DNA from: Deltaproteobacteria bacterium
GTDB lineage: Bacteria > Desulfobacterota_D > UBA1144 > Nemesobacterales > JAJCZQ01
Length of the DNA stretch: 64,000 nucleotides
Assembly: GCA_029262335.1 (NCBI GenBank)
Contig: JAJCZQ010000009.1
Location: 58,539 to 122,538, forward strand
Reading direction: 5' to 3'
In this document: positions 22,671-32,716 of the stretch, piece after piece
How the letters are laid out: each line of letters opens with the position of its first letter
Numbering within the stretch: the first letter of the stretch is position 1
Translations under genes and position numbers: made by a program
Notes under the pieces: model-generated
The model's input: the letters and a program-made list of their open reading frames with translations, nothing else
The model's database searches: none
What the model was told of the DNA's origin: nothing

Positions 22671-23942
22671 TTATGATGCCTTTGTGATTGGAAGTTCATT
22701 CCAGTTTGTAGTGTACCTGGGGCTGACCATATTCCTTTTCATAGCCCAGGGCTTCTTTATGCCGGAACTTGCATATTTAATAGTGTCTCTTCCCCATACC
22801 ATGTTGATCTCATCCATTGCATCCATAATTTCCATATGCCCTGCAAGGTTTCTGCTTGTATAAAACAGGTTTAGCTGGACTGCGTTATCCGGGCATATCT
22901 CTGCAAGCATAACCCCTGCTTTTTTATACCTGTAGCCGGGTTTATAGAGATTGTCTAAAAGCATATGGGCGGTTTTTATGAAGTCAGGCGTGTAACTTGT
23001 GGGTTCGGGAAGGTATGTCCCCATAGAGTTATTGTACTGCGGCCCGTCCTTGTATTTATTGGTTTTAAGAAATACGGATATATACCTTGCGACACTGTTT
23101 TGCTGCCTCAGCTTTTCCCCGGCCCTGCTTGCATGCATGGAGACCGCTTCCCTGAGTTCATTCAGCTCAAACACGTCATGCCCAAAGCTCCTTGACCTCA
23201 GTATCTCTTTCTTTTCGGGTTCTACGTTTTCTATCTCAATGCAGGAAGTTCCTCTCAGCTCGAGTGCGGTCCTGTAACCAACCACTGTCATGCGTTTCCT
23301 GATAAAGGTGTCGGCGGTGTTTTTAAGTTCAAGAGCGGAGTATATGCCGTTGCTCTTAAGGAGCCGCGTATATGCCCTTCCTATTCCCCATATGTCGCTT
23401 ACATCTATTCTTGAGAGTATCTCATCTCTTTTGGGATTGTTGTATATGCTGAATACACCGCCAAGTTCGGGCATCTTTTTGGCGACCCTGTTTGCCACTT
23501 TTGCAAGTGTTTTGGTCTCCCCGATTCCGACGCTTACGGGAATTCCCGTCCATTTGAGTACTGTCTTTCTTATCTCTTCACCGTATTCCTGCAGATCTCT
23601 TCTTTCGAAACCCTTTAACGAAAGAAACGCTTCATCTATCGAATAGATCTCTATGTCAGGGGTGAATTTATTAAGTACTGACATTACCCTTGCCGACATA
23701 TCGGAGTAAAGGGTGTAGTTGGAAGAAAAACATTTGATGTCGTGAAGTATTACGTCCTTTGTGTGTTTGTGAATAGGCGCGCCCATGGGTATCCACTTTT
23801 TGGCTTCAGTCGAACGTGACACTGCGCAACCGTCGTTGTTTGAAAGCACAACTACGGGCTTTCCTTCGAGCGAAGGGTCAAACACTCTTTCACATGAAAC
23901 ATAAAAAGAGTTGCAGTCTACAAGGGCATATATCCGTGACAT
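22671..23942 (-). CDS. umuC: Y-family DNA polymerase UmuC (DNA polymerase V catalytic subunit)
   Basis: [75 protein letters not shown]. Confidence 0.95.
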   Translation of the reverse strand: MSRIYALVDCNSFYVSCERVFDPSLEGKPVVVLSNNDGCAVSRSTEAKKWIPMGAPIHKHTKDVILHDIKCFSSNYTLYSDMSARVMSVLNKFTPDIEIYSIDEAFLSLKGFERRDLQEYGEEIRKTVLKWTGIPVSVGIGETKTLAKVANRVAKKMPELGGVFSIYNNPKRDEILSRIDVSDIWGIGRAYTRLLKSNGIYSALELKNTADTFIRKRMTVVGYRTALELRGTSCIEIENVEPEKKEILRSRSFGHDVFELNELREAVSMHASRAGEKLRQQNSVARYISVFLKTNKYKDGPQYNNSMGTYLPEPTSYTPDFIKTAHMLLDNLYKPGYRYKKAGVMLAEICPDNAVQLNLFYTSRNLAGHMEIMDAMDEINMVWGRDTIKYASSGIKKPWAMKRNMVSPRYTTNWNELPITKAS

Positions 23943-23976
23943 CTTCAACCTCACCTAGAGTATTTAGTGCCGGAGT

Positions 23977-24648
23977 TTAGGATACCGAGATAAAACACTC
24001 AGGCAAATCGTTCTTCCATGAGTTTACAACATCACTTACCCTGTAACTGTCCATCTTGTTTGAATCATAGGGTACAAGAAGTTCTTTAAGCTCTGCTTCA
24101 TTGCTTTTGGGGTCAAGCCATATCTGCCTGTTGCTCTCAGGAAGGATTACGGGCATACGGTCATGAACAGGTCTCATTAGATCATTTTCTGAAGTTGTTA
24201 TGATCGTAAATGTATAAAGTGGATCATCTTGTTTTTCCCAAATGTCCCAAAGCCCTGCCATTGCAAAAAGCTTTTTATCTTTCATTGTAAACCGGTAGGG
24301 GATTTTTGTTTTTTTATCAGGCTTTTGCCATTCGTAAAAACCATCTGCTATTACAAGGCATCTTTGGGATTTAAATGGTTTCTTAAAGCTCGGTTTCTCT
24401 GAAATAGTTTCAGCACGGGCATTTATCATTCGGTATCCCATTTTTGTGTCTTTTGACCACGATGGAACAAGTCCCCATTTAAACATTCTGAGTTTGTTAT
24501 TACCATCTTCATTTATTATCACGGGGGAAAGCTGGGAGGGGGCAATATTGTATCTTGGCTGTATTATGTCATCAAAAGGTTCATCGATAAATGTGAATTC
24601 ATCATAAAGCTCTTCGAGGTCCTTTGCCTGTGAAAATCTTCCGCACAT
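23977..24648 (-). CDS. SRAP-domain protein (HMCES/YedK family)
   Basis: MCGRFSQ N-terminus with Cys2, PRYNIAPSQ, MINARAETISEKPSFKKPFKSQRCLVIADGFYEW, PVHDRMPVIL. Confidence 0.96.
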   Translation of the reverse strand: MCGRFSQAKDLEELYDEFTFIDEPFDDIIQPRYNIAPSQLSPVIINEDGNNKLRMFKWGLVPSWSKDTKMGYRMINARAETISEKPSFKKPFKSQRCLVIADGFYEWQKPDKKTKIPYRFTMKDKKLFAMAGLWDIWEKQDDPLYTFTIITTSENDLMRPVHDRMPVILPESNRQIWLDPKSNEAELKELLVPYDSNKMDSYRVSDVVNSWKNDLPECFISVS

Positions 24649-24649
24649 T

Positions 24650-25744
24650 TTAATAAAGATAATCTACAAGGCTTCCAATTTTAAGCCAGAGCCTTGCAAG
24701 CCCGTTTAGAATAAAACCGCCGTCATTAAAAACCGTAACTGTTACAGACCCCCCGATCCGAAGATTGTAGTTATCATGCTGATCGTTGAGTTTTAACCTT
24801 ACCGGAAATCTCTGGGCAATCTTTACCCATGTATTTACACTTTCAACAATAGGAAGTTCCCCGGACGGCATACCCTGGCCCGTACTCACACCCCAGTCAA
24901 CGCTTTCAACAGAGGCTTTAAATGTTTGCCCGGGATACATGGCAATACTTACCCTTGCACTTTGTCCGGCTGAAATCCTGCCGATACTGTTTTCCTTGAA
25001 ATTTGCCACAATCCACCAGCTGTCTGTATCTACAAATGTAAGTACTGCTGTGCCTACATCGATATAAGCACCATTGGCAAGCTGAAGATTTGTAACGATA
25101 CCATCTGAGGGTGCATATACTGTTGTCTGGTCAAGGTCATACTGGGCAGAAGCCAGCTGGGCCTCTGCATTTCTTATGAGTGCATAGTCTCCGTCAATTG
25201 TAAATTCCAGTTTTTGTTTTGAGGCTTGTAAATTAGCCTCGGCACTTAGCAGTGATGCTTTGCTCGTATTCAGGTTGTCGACAGCCTGGTCGAGTTCAAG
25301 TTTTGCAATATAGTTTTTTTCAGCAAGAGGTACAAGGTCGTTGTATCTTTTCTGGGCATAGTTAAGTTCTGCCTGTGCAGATTTAAGTGCAGCGTCCATA
25401 GCGATAATTTCACTTTTAATCTGGTCAATTTGCTGCCGGGTCTGTATAAGCTCGGCGTTTAGCTGTGCGACAGTATATTCATACGGCCGTGGGTCAATCT
25501 GGAATAGTACGTCACCCTTATTTACATCCTGATTGTTACTTACATTTACTTCAATTACCCTGCCTTCAACCTGGGGTGCAATCTGGACAACGTATGCCTG
25601 CACGTATGCATCGCTGGTGTATGGTGTATACCTGTCCATCAGAATAAAATAGAATATAAGTATAAGAATTAGGACAACTATGGACTTAACCCAGAAGGAT
25701 GGGGTGTTAAAATTTATTTTCTCGCGCAGATTACTGAATTTCAT
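24650..25744 (-). CDS. HlyD/EmrA-family membrane fusion protein
   Basis: N-terminal TM, YTSDAYVQAYVVQIAPQVEGRVIEVNVSNNQDVNKGDVLFQIDPRPY. Confidence 0.93.
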   Translation of the reverse strand: MKFSNLREKINFNTPSFWVKSIVVLILILIFYFILMDRYTPYTSDAYVQAYVVQIAPQVEGRVIEVNVSNNQDVNKGDVLFQIDPRPYEYTVAQLNAELIQTRQQIDQIKSEIIAMDAALKSAQAELNYAQKRYNDLVPLAEKNYIAKLELDQAVDNLNTSKASLLSAEANLQASKQKLEFTIDGDYALIRNAEAQLASAQYDLDQTTVYAPSDGIVTNLQLANGAYIDVGTAVLTFVDTDSWWIVANFKENSIGRISAGQSARVSIAMYPGQTFKASVESVDWGVSTGQGMPSGELPIVESVNTWVKIAQRFPVRLKLNDQHDNYNLRIGGSVTVTVFNDGGFILNGLARLWLKIGSLVDYLY

Positions 25745-25812
25745 GATTTAATATATCAGAAGTATATTTCTTATAACATAATATTAAACTCAATTCTTAT
25801 TAAAATGATAAT

Positions 25813-28068
25813 ATGACACTTAAAGAGTTTCAGCATAATAACAGGATGAAATCGACTCTGAAGACTGTATTAGTCGGTGTCTTATGTGTATTGATTGGTG
25901 AATACTTTCACCTGGACGATCTCTTCTTCTCGGTACTTATTTCCTTTCTTCTGATGACTGCTTTTAAGGGGCAGGTATTTAAAGCTTCTTTAAAAGTACT
26001 TTTAGCTACTATTATCTTCGGCTTTGTTTCCGTTGTGATTGGGCTTGTGTTCTTTGACAGCAGTATTTTATACCTACTGCTTTCTTGCCTGTGGATTTTT
26101 ATAGCAGTCCTTCTTGTACCCCTTATTAATATTGGGGCAATAATCGGCGGCATAGTAGCAAGTATTATTCTGTTTTTCACTGTATTTAACGGCATTGAAG
26201 CTTCGACGGAAACATACTATATGCTATGCTTACAGTTTTTTATTGCTTTTGTTGTTGCTTCTTTTGTGGACAGTTTTGTTTATCCTTTCAAGTCCTACGA
26301 AGCATTCAGGCTTACTATTGATTCAACATTTGTATCATTAGGGTCACATTTCAAAAATCTCAACGCTATTCTTTCTAACAGTCCTGAAAGTGAAAAGGAG
26401 ATTACTCTCGATAATTTTAAACAAATGAGAGAGCTCATAAGAATCACGGATAAAAAAGATGTTGAAACCAATATTTATAACTACCAGGTAAAAGTAGCAA
26501 TCTTTACAAAGGAAATTTATGTAAAAAATGAAATTATCAGGAATATACTTCTCGGGGACAACTCGGAGTGGATGGCCCCCGAAATTGCTGAAATTGTTAA
26601 ACTGCTGAATATAAATATTTCAGAAGCATTAAAAATTATTCACGAATGCTGGATTTCCGGTAGTAATAATGATTCCTTTATATCCCGGGAACTAACAAAT
26701 GCACTCAATTCAGAAATTAAAAATCTTGAAGATATTTACAGGGAGGTCCATTCAGCCCCAGGTAGGGATGCGGAATTTTATGAAAAACTGCTTTCATTTG
26801 GTTCCCTGATTGAGCTTTATAAAATCATAGTCCTAAAATTGCAAAAGATAGATGATCTGGTCCTAAAATCAAAAGAACCACATTTTAAACAAGATGAACC
26901 ATCTGATATAAAGGAAATCAGAAACACTGAATTTATACCTGACTATAGGCATTTACTCTTAAATAAGGGAAATGTAAGGCAGTCAGTAAAAATTATAATT
27001 ATTACACTGATTGTGTTATACGGTGAGCTTTATATGAGTTGGCCGGGAGGATTCCAGGTAACTTTTTTCTCAGTTCTATTCGGCCTTCTTCCAAATATTG
27101 GCCAGATACACCAGAAGGCAAAGATATCCATACAGGCTGTCTTTGTAAGTATTCTTTACGGAATTGTTTGTCTTGCTGTTTTATCTCAAATTCAGAGCTT
27201 TGCTCTTCTTATTTTGTTTTTTATACTTGGAGGATTTATTTTTTCATATCTAGCAAACAGTACAGGCAGTGCAGCTTATGGCTGGCTGCATGCACTTTTG
27301 GTTGTTCCGTTTTCTCTTCTTGTTACAAATGTGGGAGTAGTAGATGACCTGGCCTCTGCTCTACAAAGAGGGCTTGCGCTGATTGTAGTGGCATGTGTAG
27401 GGATAGCAGTACAGCATTTGATATGGCCTGTAATTCCCGAGAAACAACTAAGAAGCAGTATCAGGAAATCTCTTATCTCCACATCAATTATCCTTGCAGA
27501 ACTTCTAAAAATGGATGTAACCAAAAGTGTAGAAATAAAAAAACTAGTCAGGAAACAGTCAGAGTCCCTTCCTACAATAAATACACTTTTTAACGATGCA
27601 AAATACCTTTTGAGTTCTGAAGATGAAAATACACATGAGTATTTTATGGCAATAGAGCGGATTGAGTTTTTGTATATTCAGGTTGAAAGTCTTTTCAGGG
27701 GGATTTACAGGCATCTTGATAACAGGCTGCTTCCCCTGCATTTAGCACATATGAAAAAGAACTATGACCAGTTGTTTGACTGTATGGAAAAAGTTGCCGG
27801 ACAGTTTGAAAATGGGACTGTATTTGAATACGATTTTGATAAATTTACCGGGGACTTAGTCGAAAACAGGCAAAGATTCAGGGATTCGGATGTATGGAGA
27901 AAATTTTCAGATAATGAAATAGAACACAGTGTGTTTATAGCTAAATCTATTGATGATATTATCGATTCTACAGAAGAAATTAACAGGGCAATAAATTTTA
28001 TCAATTTGAATGGTGATGAAAAAACAGTGTTTACCCTTGAAGAAAGTAGTGTAGTTCCGGTTAAATAA
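25813..28068 (+). CDS. FUSC family / aromatic acid exporter-like inner membrane protein
   Basis: Two sets of TM helices separated by soluble regions, AaeB/FUSC layout; divergent from HlyD-like gene. Confidence 0.78.
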   Translation: MTLKEFQHNNRMKSTLKTVLVGVLCVLIGEYFHLDDLFFSVLISFLLMTAFKGQVFKASLKVLLATIIFGFVSVVIGLVFFDSSILYLLLSCLWIFIAVLLVPLINIGAIIGGIVASIILFFTVFNGIEASTETYYMLCLQFFIAFVVASFVDSFVYPFKSYEAFRLTIDSTFVSLGSHFKNLNAILSNSPESEKEITLDNFKQMRELIRITDKKDVETNIYNYQVKVAIFTKEIYVKNEIIRNILLGDNSEWMAPEIAEIVKLLNINISEALKIIHECWISGSNNDSFISRELTNALNSEIKNLEDIYREVHSAPGRDAEFYEKLLSFGSLIELYKIIVLKLQKIDDLVLKSKEPHFKQDEPSDIKEIRNTEFIPDYRHLLLNKGNVRQSVKIIIITLIVLYGELYMSWPGGFQVTFFSVLFGLLPNIGQIHQKAKISIQAVFVSILYGIVCLAVLSQIQSFALLILFFILGGFIFSYLANSTGSAAYGWLHALLVVPFSLLVTNVGVVDDLASALQRGLALIVVACVGIAVQHLIWPVIPEKQLRSSIRKSLISTSIILAELLKMDVTKSVEIKKLVRKQSESLPTINTLFNDAKYLLSSEDENTHEYFMAIERIEFLYIQVESLFRGIYRHLDNRLLPLHLAHMKKNYDQLFDCMEKVAGQFENGTVFEYDFDKFTGDLVENRQRFRDSDVWRKFSDNEIEHSVFIAKSIDDIIDSTEEINRAINFINLNGDEKTVFTLEESSVVPVK

Positions 28069-28118
28069 ATGAAAATACTAAAATTGTTAATTTTCAATAA
28101 GGAGTTAGGTTTATCAAG

Positions 28119-28871
28119 ATGAGTACAAACGGACATAAATGGAACCCAAAAGGTTATGAAGAACACGCACACTATGTTTATAAACTTGGGGAACCCCTTA
28201 TTGCACTTCTTTCACCTACAGAGTCTGAAAAGATAATGGACCTCGGGTGCGGGCACGGTGAGCTTACACTCAGGCTTATGGAATTTGAATGCAGTGTTAC
28301 GGGGATTGATTCAAGCCCTGAAATGGTCAGTGCTGCTAATGAGAACGGCGTAAATGCTGTTGTTATGAAGGCACAGGAACTTGCTTTTAACAATGAATTT
28401 GACGGGATAATTTCAAACGCAGCAATTCACTGGATGACTGATATTGATAAAGTACTTGAAGGATGCTTCAGGTCATTGAAACCAGGAGGCCGTTTTGTAG
28501 GAGAGTTTGGAGGTGAGGGTAATGTGGGAAGGATAGTAAATGCTACTGCCAGGTATTTTGAAAACCACCCTGAGCTGGGAGAATTTAGTGTTCCCTGGTA
28601 TTTCCCTTCTGTTGAGGATTTTGCAGAAGATCTCGAACACGCTGGTTTTTATATTGAATATATGGAACTAATTGACAGGCCTACTCCTTTACCGACAGGG
28701 ATTAAGGGATGGCTTCTAACCTTTTTTCACGGTCTTATGTCGGGATTTACGGAAGAACAAAAAGATAGTTTTATTAATGAGATTTCCGAAATACTAAAGC
28801 CCGAACTTTATAATAAAGATAACGGCTGGTATGCAGATTATGTAAGGCTCAGATTTAAAGCTTTAAAATAA
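28119..28871 (+). CDS. Class I SAM-dependent methyltransferase
   Basis: IMDLGCGHGELTLRLMEFECSVTGIDSSPEMV. Confidence 0.9.
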   Translation: MSTNGHKWNPKGYEEHAHYVYKLGEPLIALLSPTESEKIMDLGCGHGELTLRLMEFECSVTGIDSSPEMVSAANENGVNAVVMKAQELAFNNEFDGIISNAAIHWMTDIDKVLEGCFRSLKPGGRFVGEFGGEGNVGRIVNATARYFENHPELGEFSVPWYFPSVEDFAEDLEHAGFYIEYMELIDRPTPLPTGIKGWLLTFFHGLMSGFTEEQKDSFINEISEILKPELYNKDNGWYADYVRLRFKALK

Positions 28872-28876
28872 TGGCC

Positions 28877-28901
28877 CGGCCGAAACCAGGCCGTTTATTT
28901 T
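28877..28901. terminator. Rho-independent terminator between convergent genes
   Basis: CGGCC-gaaacca-GGCCG followed by TTTATTT. Confidence 0.65.
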
Positions 28902-29199
28902 ATTCACCATCAAGCAGATACTTATCGTAAACTTCCTTGGCCCAGAACAGTTCTGTTCCCGAAGCTACAAGAGCTACTTCCATTATTGCTTCGGCAATTT
29001 CTTCTTTGCTAAATCCTGCTGCCATAGCTTTTTTGATTCTTGATCCTGTGCAGTGAGGACACCTGCCGTGTATTGCAACAGCCAGTGCTATCATTGCTTT
29101 TGATTTAGAGTCTAATTTACTATCGCCTTCACAGGCATTATAAAATTCCCACCAGCCTTTTGCCATTTCAGGTGCTTTTTCTTCAAACCATAATCCCAT
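28900..29199 (-). CDS. Carboxymuconolactone decarboxylase / AhpD-like protein
   Basis: AHGRCPHCTGSRIKKAMAAGFSKEEIAEAIMEVA-type CxxC motif. Confidence 0.88.
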   Translation of the reverse strand: MGLWFEEKAPEMAKGWWEFYNACEGDSKLDSKSKAMIALAVAIHGRCPHCTGSRIKKAMAAGFSKEEIAEAIMEVALVASGTELFWAKEVYDKYLLDGE

Positions 29200-29274
29200 T
29201 TTACTGCCTCCTAAGTTAGAATGTTTTATCTTGTTTGATGTACATTATATCATTTAGGTTCGGAGAATATAGTA

Positions 29275-30471
29275 ATGATTTACGGCGACCACGACGAGAA
29301 AACCATAAAACAGTTTAAAGGTGTTATGAAAAATGCCGAAAAAGGCGCACTTATGGCTGATGGGCACATTGGATATGTGATGCCCATAGGAGGTGTTGCG
29401 GCATACAGCGGAGTTATAGCTCCGGCAGGAGTAGGATATGACATAGCCTGCGGTAATATGGCAGTAAAGCTTGATATAAAAACAAACCAGATCTTTGATA
29501 CTCTTCCTGATACGCTCGACTGGATACAGGACAATATATCTTTTGGAATTGGCAGGACTAATAAAGAACTTGTTGAACACGAAATATTTGATGACCGATA
29601 TGCATGGCTTACATATGATAAAAAACACCGGGACGAACTGCATAAACTTGCAAGGAACCAGCTTGGTACTGTTGGTAGCGGGAACCACTACGTGGATATA
29701 TTTGAAGATGAAGAAGAAAATGTCTGGATCGGTGTCCATTTTGGGAGCAGGGGGCTTGGCCACAGGACTGCAACCGGATTTATGAACCTTGCAGTGTCGG
29801 GAAAATGGGAAAGAAAAACAGGTGAGAGGGAAGTCCTTCTTGATCTTAAATCTGACCTTGGTGAAAGGTATTACATTGCTATGAAGCTTGCCGGTAGATA
29901 TGCGTATGCCGGAAGGGAATGGGTAATTAATAAGATCGTAAAGTATCTTGAAGCCGGCGTCCTTGATACTGTCCATAATCACCACAACTACGCATGGGAA
30001 GAAAAACACGGGAAGGAAAAATACATTGTTGTCAGGAAAGGTGCAACGCCTGCTTTCCCGGGCCAGAGGGGTTTTGTAGGCGGCAGTATGGGTGATAATG
30101 CAGTAATTATTGAGGGGATAGAATCTGCTGAGAGTAAGGAAGCTCTTTACTCAACAGTACACGGTGCAGGAAGAGTTATGAGCCGGACAGAAGCCAGGGG
30201 TAAATCCAAAAGAAAGAAAAATAAAAATACCGAACTGTGGAATGAAGAAGTTATAAAAGAAGGAAAGGTTACATGGGAGATGATGGAAGAGTGGCTTCAG
30301 AAAAAGAAAGTAATGCTTAGGGGAGGGGGAAGGGATGAAGCGCCGCATGTCTACCGGAGATTAAATGAAGTACTAAACTCTCACCAGAACACAATAAACA
30401 TTCTTCATACTCTTAAACCGCTTGGTGTTGTTATGGCAGGTGAAAACGAGTTTGATCCCTACAGGGACTAG
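29275..30471 (+). CDS. rtcB: RtcB family RNA ligase
   Basis: MADGHIGYVMPIGGVAA, GVGYDIACGNMAVKL, GTVGSGNHYVDIF, GVHFGSRGLGH, HGAGRVMSRTEA. Confidence 0.93.
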   Translation: MIYGDHDEKTIKQFKGVMKNAEKGALMADGHIGYVMPIGGVAAYSGVIAPAGVGYDIACGNMAVKLDIKTNQIFDTLPDTLDWIQDNISFGIGRTNKELVEHEIFDDRYAWLTYDKKHRDELHKLARNQLGTVGSGNHYVDIFEDEEENVWIGVHFGSRGLGHRTATGFMNLAVSGKWERKTGEREVLLDLKSDLGERYYIAMKLAGRYAYAGREWVINKIVKYLEAGVLDTVHNHHNYAWEEKHGKEKYIVVRKGATPAFPGQRGFVGGSMGDNAVIIEGIESAESKEALYSTVHGAGRVMSRTEARGKSKRKKNKNTELWNEEVIKEGKVTWEMMEEWLQKKKVMLRGGGRDEAPHVYRRLNEVLNSHQNTINILHTLKPLGVVMAGENEFDPYRD

Positions 30472-30473
30472 TC

Positions 30474-30959
30474 TTACTTAGTATTCTTTGGTATTGTGCG
30501 GAACCTTGCATAAAACTTAATCAGCCAGATGGCTATAAATGCAAAATACAGAACCAGTGCCCAGAATATACTCCCGGACAGGATCGGGACTTTATATATG
30601 TTTGCCTCAAATACCAACTGCATTACATAAACAAGCAGCACTATTGTAGCAATACCAATTCTTAGCGTAGATGAATTAATATATTCGTTCGTTTCGGCTT
30701 CCCTGTCACCCGAGAGCCAGTAGTCCCTGTTTGGAATGTTTTTCATCCTGTTTGGAAATCTGGGAATAAATAAAAAAATAGCAAGGAGAATTGCAACCAT
30801 CCCGAGATAAAATAAGACCAGGAAATGTTTGCTCATCCAGCCATCGGGATTGCCTGCACTGTCAAAATGAGATGCGGTTATTTCAGGGAGCTGAGGATAA
30901 AAGTATATGGACTGCGCGACAGCTATTAAAGCAAAAAAGAGTAATATAGATTTGGCCAT
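30474..30959 (-). CDS. DUF1648-type membrane protein
   Basis: YFYPQLPEITASHFDSAGNPDGWMSK motif followed by TM helices. Confidence 0.75.
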   Translation of the reverse strand: MAKSILLFFALIAVAQSIYFYPQLPEITASHFDSAGNPDGWMSKHFLVLFYLGMVAILLAIFLFIPRFPNRMKNIPNRDYWLSGDREAETNEYINSSTLRIGIATIVLLVYVMQLVFEANIYKVPILSGSIFWALVLYFAFIAIWLIKFYARFRTIPKNTK

Positions 30960-30971
30960 AGGATAATATTA

Positions 30972-31685
30972 CTACTTTTTAACGGCAACAAAGTAAAGTC
31001 TTTCGGAATTTTTTGTTACTTTGTACTGTTCAAGATCAAATACTTTTATCTTGTGAAACTGTTTTGATAGTGCCTCTTTTATCTTTTTAACAGAGAATGA
31101 TTTTTCAAATAAAGTCTCTTCGTACATTGAGTATTTATTGTCGGCCTCATGGTCAAAAATTCTAAGGTTCCACTCATAACGCCCACGGTGTTTCTGTACA
31201 TCAATTATAAGAATATTTTCATCAAATTCATGTACCATAGGCGGGACCAATGATATCTCTTCGAGTTTAAACTCAGTATTTATATCGAATATAAAAATGC
31301 CGCCTTTGTTCAGATGCCTTGCAGCATTAGTAAAGAGTTTTTTCCAGTCTGAAAAATTTAACAGGTGGTTAATAGAGTCGTTCATACATATTATTACATC
31401 AAATTTGTCTTTTAGCCTGAAGTCCAGCATATCAAGCTGATATAGTGTTGTATGCCTGAACTTATGGTGGGCCATCGCTACCATGACAGATGATTTATCG
31501 AGACCGGAAACTTCGTAGTACTTTGAGAGTTGTTTCATAAGCGCCCCGGTACCGCAGGCTAATTCCAGTACGGAGTGGGCATTGGGGTTACGCTGCCTGA
31601 TGAATTCTCTTATATAAGAAGCGACTTCTTCCTGGTCGCCCATTATCTCGTCGTAAAACTGCGCTATTATGTCGTATTGTTCCAT
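30972..31685 (-). CDS. Class I SAM-dependent methyltransferase
   Basis: SVLELACGTGALMKQLSKYYEVSGLDKSSVMV. Confidence 0.9.
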   Translation of the reverse strand: MEQYDIIAQFYDEIMGDQEEVASYIREFIRQRNPNAHSVLELACGTGALMKQLSKYYEVSGLDKSSVMVAMAHHKFRHTTLYQLDMLDFRLKDKFDVIICMNDSINHLLNFSDWKKLFTNAARHLNKGGIFIFDINTEFKLEEISLVPPMVHEFDENILIIDVQKHRGRYEWNLRIFDHEADNKYSMYEETLFEKSFSVKKIKEALSKQFHKIKVFDLEQYKVTKNSERLYFVAVKK

Positions 31686-31766
31686 GGTTGGGGAAAGAAA
31701 ATAACCTTTAATAAGGGTTTGGACAAATTATTGTTATTCCCATACTCATTGGAAACCTTATAACTT

Positions 31767-31795
31767 TGTCATTCCCAACTTGATTGGGAATCCAG
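31767..31795 (+). repeat. Palindromic repeat family A (left inverted arm)
   Basis: TGTCATTCCCAACTTGATTGGGAATCCAG; exact reverse complement of 32151-32179; internal 8-bp stem ATTCCCAA/TTGGGAAT. Confidence 0.92.
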
Positions 31796-31811
31796 TCTTT
31801 CAGAAATTATA

Positions 31812-31839
31812 TGTCATTCCCGTGAAAACGGGAATCCAG
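31812..31839 (+). repeat. Palindromic repeat family A (second left copy)
   Basis: TGTCATTCCCGTGAAAACGGGAATCCAG; 8-bp stem ATTCCCGT/ACGGGAAT with GAAA loop. Confidence 0.9.
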
Positions 31840-31842
31840 GAA

Positions 31843-32130
31843 TTATTTAAGTATTTCATCATAAAGATCATACCACTCTGGATTCTTATCCTCTATCAAT
31901 TCTAGTTTCCATTTCCTGTTCCATCTTTTTATTTGTTTTTCTCTTTTGATTGCACTTTGTATATCCTGTGTTTTATCGTAATAAACAAGATTATGTACTT
32001 GATATTTTTTGGTGAATCCTTCGGTTAAATCATTTTTATGTTCATATACTCTTTTAATTAGGTCTGATGTTACACCTATATAAATTTTTCCATTCCTTTT
32101 ACTAGCCATAATGTATATGTAGTAATCCAT
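31843..32130 (-). CDS. GIY-YIG nuclease family protein, copy 1
   Basis: YYIYIMASKRNGKIYIGVTSDLIKRVYEHKN...IKREKQIKRWNRKWKLELIEDKNPEWYDLYDEI; start reassigned to 32130 because upstream codons lie in the repeat. Confidence 0.93.
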   Translation of the reverse strand: MDYYIYIMASKRNGKIYIGVTSDLIKRVYEHKNDLTEGFTKKYQVHNLVYYDKTQDIQSAIKREKQIKRWNRKWKLELIEDKNPEWYDLYDEILK

Positions 32131-32150
32131 ATAGAAGATATTAATTTTTT

Positions 32151-32179
32151 CTGGATTCCCAATCAAGTTGGGAATGACA
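32151..32179 (-). repeat. Palindromic repeat family A (right inverted arm)
   Basis: CTGGATTCCCAATCAAGTTGGGAATGACA. Confidence 0.92.
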
Positions 32180-32281
32180 GAGGAGTGAGTTGGGAATATT
32201 TTGGAATCGAGTTGTTTGGGTTAGTGAATCTAAATATAAATTTGAAATACCAGCACTAGCATTATTTTTTGTGTGCCGGAG

Positions 32282-32704
32282 TTATGGCCGGTGTATCACA
32301 AAAGTAACAACGCCCATAATTCTGAAATCGGATAGGGGCCTTATCTCTATGGGGTCGTATTTTGGGTTATCAGGCATAAGAAGCACGCTTGTGCCTTTAA
32401 TACTCAGTCTTTTTACGGTGAGTTCTCCGTCGAGGTTTGCAACAACGACCTTGTTGTTGTCGGCTTCAATTGCACGGTCTACAACCAGAATGTCTCCGTC
32501 ATAAATTCCCGCGTTAATCATCGAATCGCCTTCTACTTTCACGAGGTAAGTATCCGAGGGGTGTTTTACAAGTTCGTTGAGATCAAGGGTCTGGTCTATA
32601 TAGTCATCACCCGGGCTTGGGAATCCTGCAGGAACTCTTGAAGAAAAGAGCGGAAGCTCAAGCTTTGTGGACTGATCGAGTGAATATATTTCCGTGACTC
32701 TCAT
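32282..32704 (-). CDS. umuD: UmuD-like S24 self-cleaving peptidase
   Basis: PAGFPSPGDDYIDQTLDLNELV; catalytic Ser in EGDSMINAGIYDGD and Lys in ELTVKRL. Confidence 0.94.
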   Translation of the reverse strand: MRVTEIYSLDQSTKLELPLFSSRVPAGFPSPGDDYIDQTLDLNELVKHPSDTYLVKVEGDSMINAGIYDGDILVVDRAIEADNNKVVVANLDGELTVKRLSIKGTSVLLMPDNPKYDPIEIRPLSDFRIMGVVTFVIHRP

Positions 32705-32716
32705 TATAGTAAAAGT

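Noticed and set aside
29254-30009. 251-aa antisense ORF opposite rtcB
   Set aside because: Composition typical of antisense reading of a real gene; rtcB motifs unambiguous on the plus strand.
31733-31757. Further family-A copy GTTATTCCCATACTCATTGGAAACC
   Set aside because: Similar to the family A consensus but the stem is broken; too degenerate to call confidently.
31767-32179. Conventional insertion sequence / MITE with transposase
   Set aside because: No transposase ORF and no clear target-site duplication; the arms are standalone hairpins also found elsewhere in the window.
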